In this document: positions 60,149 through 64,000 of the stretch, in pieces
Numbering within the stretch: the first letter of the stretch is position 1
Layout: every line of letters starts with the position of its first letter
Assembly: GCA_900540175.1 (NCBI GenBank)
Contig: UQFG01000001.1
Coordinates: forward strand, 62,001-126,000
Reading direction: 5' to 3'
DNA from: an uncultured Mollicutes bacterium
GTDB lineage: Bacteria > Bacillota_I > Bacilli_A > Acholeplasmatales > Anaeroplasmataceae
DNA length: 64,000 nucleotides
Program-made: the position numbers and the translations under genes
Notes under the pieces: model-generated
Databases searched by the model: none
What the model saw: the letters and a program-made list of their open reading frames with translations, nothing else
Told to the model about the DNA's origin: nothing

Positions 60149-60630
60149 CTCTTTTGGATGAGGATGGCATGGACACTAAATTTTTTTTCAAATAAGAAGC
60201 AGGAATAGGTAAATTCAAAATAAGGAACGATTATTGATATTTTCGTTCCTCATTTTATTTTAAGTTGGATATGATAGAATATGTGCCCGGTATTTAATAT
60301 GCAAAAAATTTGTTTTATCGAACAATATAAACAGTATTTGATTATCAGTTACAAGAGAAAAAACTTTATTTTTCATGAGTATGGAAAGAAAGACACTTTC
60401 TTATAATCAAGTGGAAAAAGTTATTCCTAGTCAATTAAAATACGAATTTATCGCAGAGTAGTTTGTATTAAATTACTAAAATGTATTGACAGTGTTTAAC
60501 ATATAAATTTCAATAATAAATTGATCAAATCATATCAAAAATAATATCTTTTTTTGCGGAAAATGGCAATTTAGATAAAAATATATTATAATATATGTAA
60601 TATTAGCAAAATATTGTTGGAAGGTAGTAT
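60149..60630. other. AT-rich gene-free stretch upstream of the helicase
   Basis: After the rlmD terminator (60217-60265) no solid gene is seen. Two short frames, one of 35 residues from ATG 60299 and one of 28 residues at 60375-60461 (ending KVIPSQLKYEFIAE), lack ribosome sites and look like remnants. A TATAAT box occurs just before the helicase (about 60588). Composition resembles the helicase gene rather than the core. Confidence 0.45.
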
Positions 60631-62640
60631 ATGAAAGATAGTATTGGAAGAATGTTGTCAAAATCCATAAAAGAGAATAAATGGGTTCAAATTAAATATA
60701 GAAATAAAAATGAAGAAGAAACTCTTTTTTGGTGTGCCGTCCATGATATTATGTTAAATAGTAGAAAAATCAAAGTCAGTATTTTCAATCAATTTAAGGG
60801 ACAAAACATATTACATAGTGTCATAGATTTTAATCATATTTTATCATGTGAGATTATAGAAGGAACTTATTATGAAGTAGATGAAAAATTGGTTGATAAG
60901 ATAGAAAAAAATTTAGATTTGTTGACATGGTTAGAATATGATAATTTCAATGATAAAATATTAGAATATTATAGCGAAGCGAAAAGGTTGGATAATGATC
61001 CCTATCAAAGTTTATATGGAAATGTAGAGGGAATTGATGCAAAAGTTCTTTTAAAATCTAAGTTCATTAAGCTAACATCTCAGCAATTTAAAAAAATAGT
61101 TAACGATATTTGCCAAAATTTATATGATGAAAACAAGAAATTTTCAATATTGGCTATAAATAGACTTTCTATTTGTGAATCTAACAAGCAATACATTGTT
61201 GCTTATAATCCATTAGTCTTAGATGTTGAACAACGGAGTTTAAAAATAAACGAAAATATGATTATCAATAGTTCTTTCTTAATTGATGGAATGAAAAAGT
61301 CACTAGCTACCTATCTTGATATTTCTCCAAATGATTTCATTTACGGGTTAAAGCATGATTTTGACACGTCAAAAGAACTTTTAAGAGACAATCTTAGACT
61401 GAGTGAAAAAATAGATGAGAATCCATATATTATGTTGATTCAAAGAGATATTGTTATGGATTATGATAAAATTTATGAAAGTATTATTGAAAAACATAAA
61501 CTGGGAAAATTAGAACTTCCTATGAAAGCTTTTTTTGGAGAAATAAGTAAAAGAAATAGGGGTAAAACAGAACCTACTATCGTCTTAATTGATAAAAAAG
61601 TGGATATTGACCAAATAAGAGTCGTATATAATGCAATGAAACATCCTGTAACTTATGTGCAGGGACCTCCGGGAACTGGTAAAACAACTACTTTATTAAA
61701 TGTGATTCTATCTTCTTTTTTTAGGGAAGAAACTTGTCTTATTTGTTCAAATAATAACCAGCCACTAGATGATATCGTACAAAAAATAAAATTTAAATAT
61801 AAGGAAAAAGATGTTATTTTTCCTTTGATTCGGTTGGGAAACAGAAGTGAATTATTAAAAGCAACAGAATATATTAAAATATTGGTAAATAATAAAAATA
61901 CAGTGAATATTTTTGAAAACAAATTAAAAGAATTGGTCACTCTCACAACTGCTAATTACGAAGAACTTAAAAATTTACTGATTAAGTATGAAACAAAATT
62001 AGAAATCAAAGATAACTTAAATGATTTAAATCGATTTTACAGTTATATAATCCATAACAATGCTAGTTCAAAGGTTTTGCTTGGAAAAATTGAGGCCAGT
62101 ATAGAAAAATTAAAAAAGAAAGATGATACGATCAAACCGATTTCCAATGAGGATGTTGTTTCAAAAGTTAAATCAGCGACTGATGATCTTGAATTTATGA
62201 TGTATCTTTATTACAATTCTTTTAAATATATCAATCGATTATTTCAAACACAAAACGAAGATTTACTTCAAGTCATTAGGATAGAGAATGAAGAACAACG
62301 AGTAAATGAATTTATCAAATATTTGAAAGATGGGAAGTCTTTTAGAAAATTTCAAAAAATTTTTCCTGTGATTGTATGCACCAATATATCTTGTTTGAGA
62401 TTGGGAGATACCAATGCTTTATTTGATATATGTATTATGGATGAGGCTGGACAATGTGATGTTGCTTCTGCATTAGTCCCCATTTCAAAAGCAAGAAGAC
62501 TATTACTTGTTGGGGATGTTAACCAACTTCAACCAGTAATTACATTGGACAGTACAATTAATGAAAATATGATGAAAAAGTATGAAGTTCCGAGGGAATA
62601 TAGAAGGATGTGGAAGGATGTATCACATATTGATCGTTGA
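60631..62640 (+). pseudogene. SF1 (UPF1/Dna2-like) helicase truncated at its C-terminus
   Basis: A 669-residue frame in very AT-rich DNA with ribosome site ggaagg. The N-terminal half has a WYL-like start (KENKWVQIKYRNKNEEETLF). Walker A is QGPPGTGKTTT (about residue 348), Walker B CIMDEAGQCD, motif III LLLVGDVNQLQPV. The frame ends soon after (EVPREYRRMWKDVSHIDR); motifs IV-VI, normally 200-400 residues more, are missing. Its last codons overlap the response regulator start. It is probably a defence- or mobile-element helicase cut by recombination, with no helicase activity expected. Confidence 0.8.
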
Positions 62641-63274
62641 GGACGATATCGATATTGGAAACGTTTTAGAAAAAGCATTGTATCAGGAAGGGTATGCGGT
62701 AACTAGGGCCTATTCCGGTACAGAGGCGAAATTATTGGCCGATCGCCAGTTTGATTTGATTCTTTTGGATTTGATGCTACCCGGCCTCCAAGGAGAAGAA
62801 TTATTGTCTGTTTTTTCGGATACGAAAGTAATCGTTCTTTCTGCTAAGGCCGATTTGGATAACAAAGTCCATTTGTTGTTGAACGGCGCAATCGATTACA
62901 TCAGCAAACCGTTTTATCTAAAAGAAGCAGTTGCCAGAGTAAAAGTGGCTTTAAGAAAGAATTCAGGGGTTGATACAACGTTTTTGACCTATAAAGAATT
63001 AAAACTGAATAAAGAAAATCATACGTTTTTTGTCAATGATCACGAGATCAAACTGACTAAAACGGAATTTGCCATCGTACGAGTACTCATGCAATATCCG
63101 GAAAGAGTCTATTCCAAAAGCAGTATCGTCGATTTGATCGTTGATGAAACCAATGACGGTGTGGAATCCAGTTTAAACGTTCATATTTCCAATATTCGCA
63201 ATAAAATCAATCTTTATGCGCATGAAAACTATATTGAAACAATATGGGGGCTTGGGTATAAACTTCAAAAATAA
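62618..63274 (+). CDS. OmpR-family response regulator
   Basis: ATG 62618 gives MYHILIVEDDIDIGNVLEKA, the normal receiver start; longer frames run into the helicase remnant. The product is 218 residues. Receiver: acidic pocket VEDD, phospho-acceptor Asp in LILLDLMLPG, Lys in YISKPFYLKEA. DNA-binding winged helix: IKLTKTEFAIVRVLMQYPER, SSLNVHISNIRNKI, IETIWGLGYKLQK. No histidine kinase is adjacent in the window. The following ABC gene and its phased repeats suggest it controls a transporter. Confidence 0.95.
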   Translation: MYHILIVEDDIDIGNVLEKALYQEGYAVTRAYSGTEAKLLADRQFDLILLDLMLPGLQGEELLSVFSDTKVIVLSAKADLDNKVHLLLNGAIDYISKPFYLKEAVARVKVALRKNSGVDTTFLTYKELKLNKENHTFFVNDHEIKLTKTEFAIVRVLMQYPERVYSKSSIVDLIVDETNDGVESSLNVHISNIRNKINLYAHENYIETIWGLGYKLQK

Positions 63275-63276
63275 AT

Positions 63277-63331
63277 CTTAAGCTTTTCTTAAACTTTTCT
63301 TAAGTAATTTTTAATTTTTACTTGTTAGAAT
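63277..63331 (+). promoter_or_regulatory. Phased direct repeats and promoter of the ABC gene
   Basis: CTTAA occurs at 63277, 63288 and 63299, exactly 11 bases apart, within units CTTAAgCTTTT, CTTAAaCTTTT, CTTAAgtaatt. A -10-like TAGAAT (63326-63331) follows without a good -35. This is the layout of an OmpR/PhoB-type activator site. Confidence 0.75.
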
Positions 63332-63350
63332 GGTTTCGGTAGGTGATATA

Positions 63351-64000
63351 GTGAATGTAATACAAACATGCGATTTATCAAAAAAATATGGTAAATTCCA
63401 AGCGTTGAAAAATGTAAATATGCATATTCAAAAAGGCGATATTTACGGTTTTGTCGGCAAAAACGGAGCCGGTAAAACAACCTTGATCCGAATCATATGT
63501 GGATTACAAGATCCCACAAACGGTGAATACAAACTCTATGATGTGACGAACCGTCATCGGGATATAGCCGTTATCCGAAAAAAAGTAGGGGCGATTGTTG
63601 AAATGCCATCCCTTTATTTGGATTGTTCCGCAAAGGAGAATTTGCGGTATCAGTTCGAAATGTTGGGGAATCCAGATTTGACGCAGATCGACGATATTTT
63701 GAAATTGGTCGGTTTGAAAGAAACCGGGAAGAAAAAAGTAAAAGATTTTTCACTCGGGATGAGGCAACGGTTGGCCATCGGTTTGACATTGGTCGGCAAT
63801 CCCGATTTGATTGTTTTAGATGAACCGATCAATGGATTGGATCCGGAAGGAATCATAGAAATTCGGGAATTGATTTTAAAACTAAATCATGAACGAGGCA
63901 TAACTTTTTTGATTAGTTCCCATATTTTGGATGAGTTAGCCAAACTGGCTACTCGCTATGGGTTTATTAAAGATGGAAATCTGATTAAGGAAATGACAAG
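63351..64000 (+). CDS. ABC transporter ATP-binding protein (partial)
   Basis: Starts at GTG 63351 with aggtga (63341-63346) upstream and runs off the window end after about 216 codons. It has Walker A GKNGAGKTT, signature FSLGMRQRLAIG, Walker B LIVLDEPINGLDP and H-loop ISSHILDELAK. The FSLGMRQRL type and the LSKKYGKFQALKNV start match BcrA/LanF-like ATPases for peptide antibiotic export or immunity. With a response regulator upstream it fits an antimicrobial peptide response unit. Confidence 0.93.
   Translation, partial: MNVIQTCDLSKKYGKFQALKNVNMHIQKGDIYGFVGKNGAGKTTLIRIICGLQDPTNGEYKLYDVTNRHRDIAVIRKKVGAIVEMPSLYLDCSAKENLRYQFEMLGNPDLTQIDDILKLVGLKETGKKKVKDFSLGMRQRLAIGLTLVGNPDLIVLDEPINGLDPEGIIEIRELILKLNHERGITFLISSHILDELAKLATRYGFIKDGNLIKEMT

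Noticed and set aside
1..64000. CRISPR array, rRNA genes, insertion-sequence transposases
   Set aside because: None seen on either strand; no regular spaced repeats and no transposase motifs.

Overview
The window reads as a low-G+C Gram-positive chromosome of the Bacilli/Mollicutes-related kind, carrying a prophage remnant and other mobile-element debris in its left quarter. The evidence is gene order shared with Bacillus: polA-mutM-coaE-dnaB-dnaI-thrS with a T-box, yceD-rpmF, and mnmA-recD2-alaS-ruvX-DUF1292-trmR. TGA is used as a normal stop (polA, mnmA, alaS), so this is not a UGA-Trp mycoplasma. A finer taxonomic call would be a guess.

Region 1 (1-14315): the right part of a siphophage-like prophage, visibly richer in G+C than the rest. 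The order is tail tube, tail assembly chaperone with a probable -1 frameshift extension, tape measure, distal tail/hub proteins, a block of modular tail fibres and receptor-binding proteins (one split by an in-frame TAA), a membrane protein, a holin, a 44-residue small protein, and two overlapping large serine recombinases closed by a strong terminator. No endolysin is present. The left end lies outside the window.

Region 2 (14316-18000): an AT-rich scar of a conjugative or plasmid-like element. It holds ParA and ParB fragments, a MerR regulator broken by a frameshift or fusion, and the N-terminal fragment of another element-type gene. That fragment is fused in frame to a fibronectin-like surface protein, which is followed by a membrane HExxH protease.

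Region 3 (18493-38454): housekeeping core. It contains adhE and yhbY; a DUF1016 nuclease gene that appears inserted at the start codon of a low-molecular-weight phosphatase gene, leaving a 26-bp duplication; an aldo/keto reductase; the DNA replication/repair run polA to dnaI; T-box-thrS; an ABC-F ATPase; yceD-rpmF; rsmH; a MATE transporter; and tRNA-Leu(UAG).

Region 4 (38455-41675): a small accessory island behind tRNA-Leu. It carries a MerR regulator with its own 19-bp-spacer promoter and a two-gene ABC exporter on the minus strand. It abuts a decayed deoxynucleoside kinase gene, and 13-bp direct repeats lie at both sides.

Region 5 (41676-49702): envelope functions. These are a membrane GT2 glycosyltransferase, an ABC-2 exporter pair, UDP-galactopyranose mutase, and, on the minus strand, a DUF368/PopT-type polyprenyl-phosphate transporter, a DegV fatty-acid-binding protein and a PlsC-like acyltransferase. 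Together they suggest a galactofuranose-containing surface glycolipid or polymer, which is an inference.

Region 6 (49814-64000): tRNA/rRNA modification and repair genes in Bacillus-like order (mnmA, recD2, alaS, ruvX, DUF1292, trmR), an unusual DEDD-type exonuclease, and rlmD. These are followed by an AT-rich insert with a truncated SF1 helicase that runs into an OmpR-type response regulator. Three 11-bp-phased repeats then precede the promoter of a partial ABC ATPase gene.
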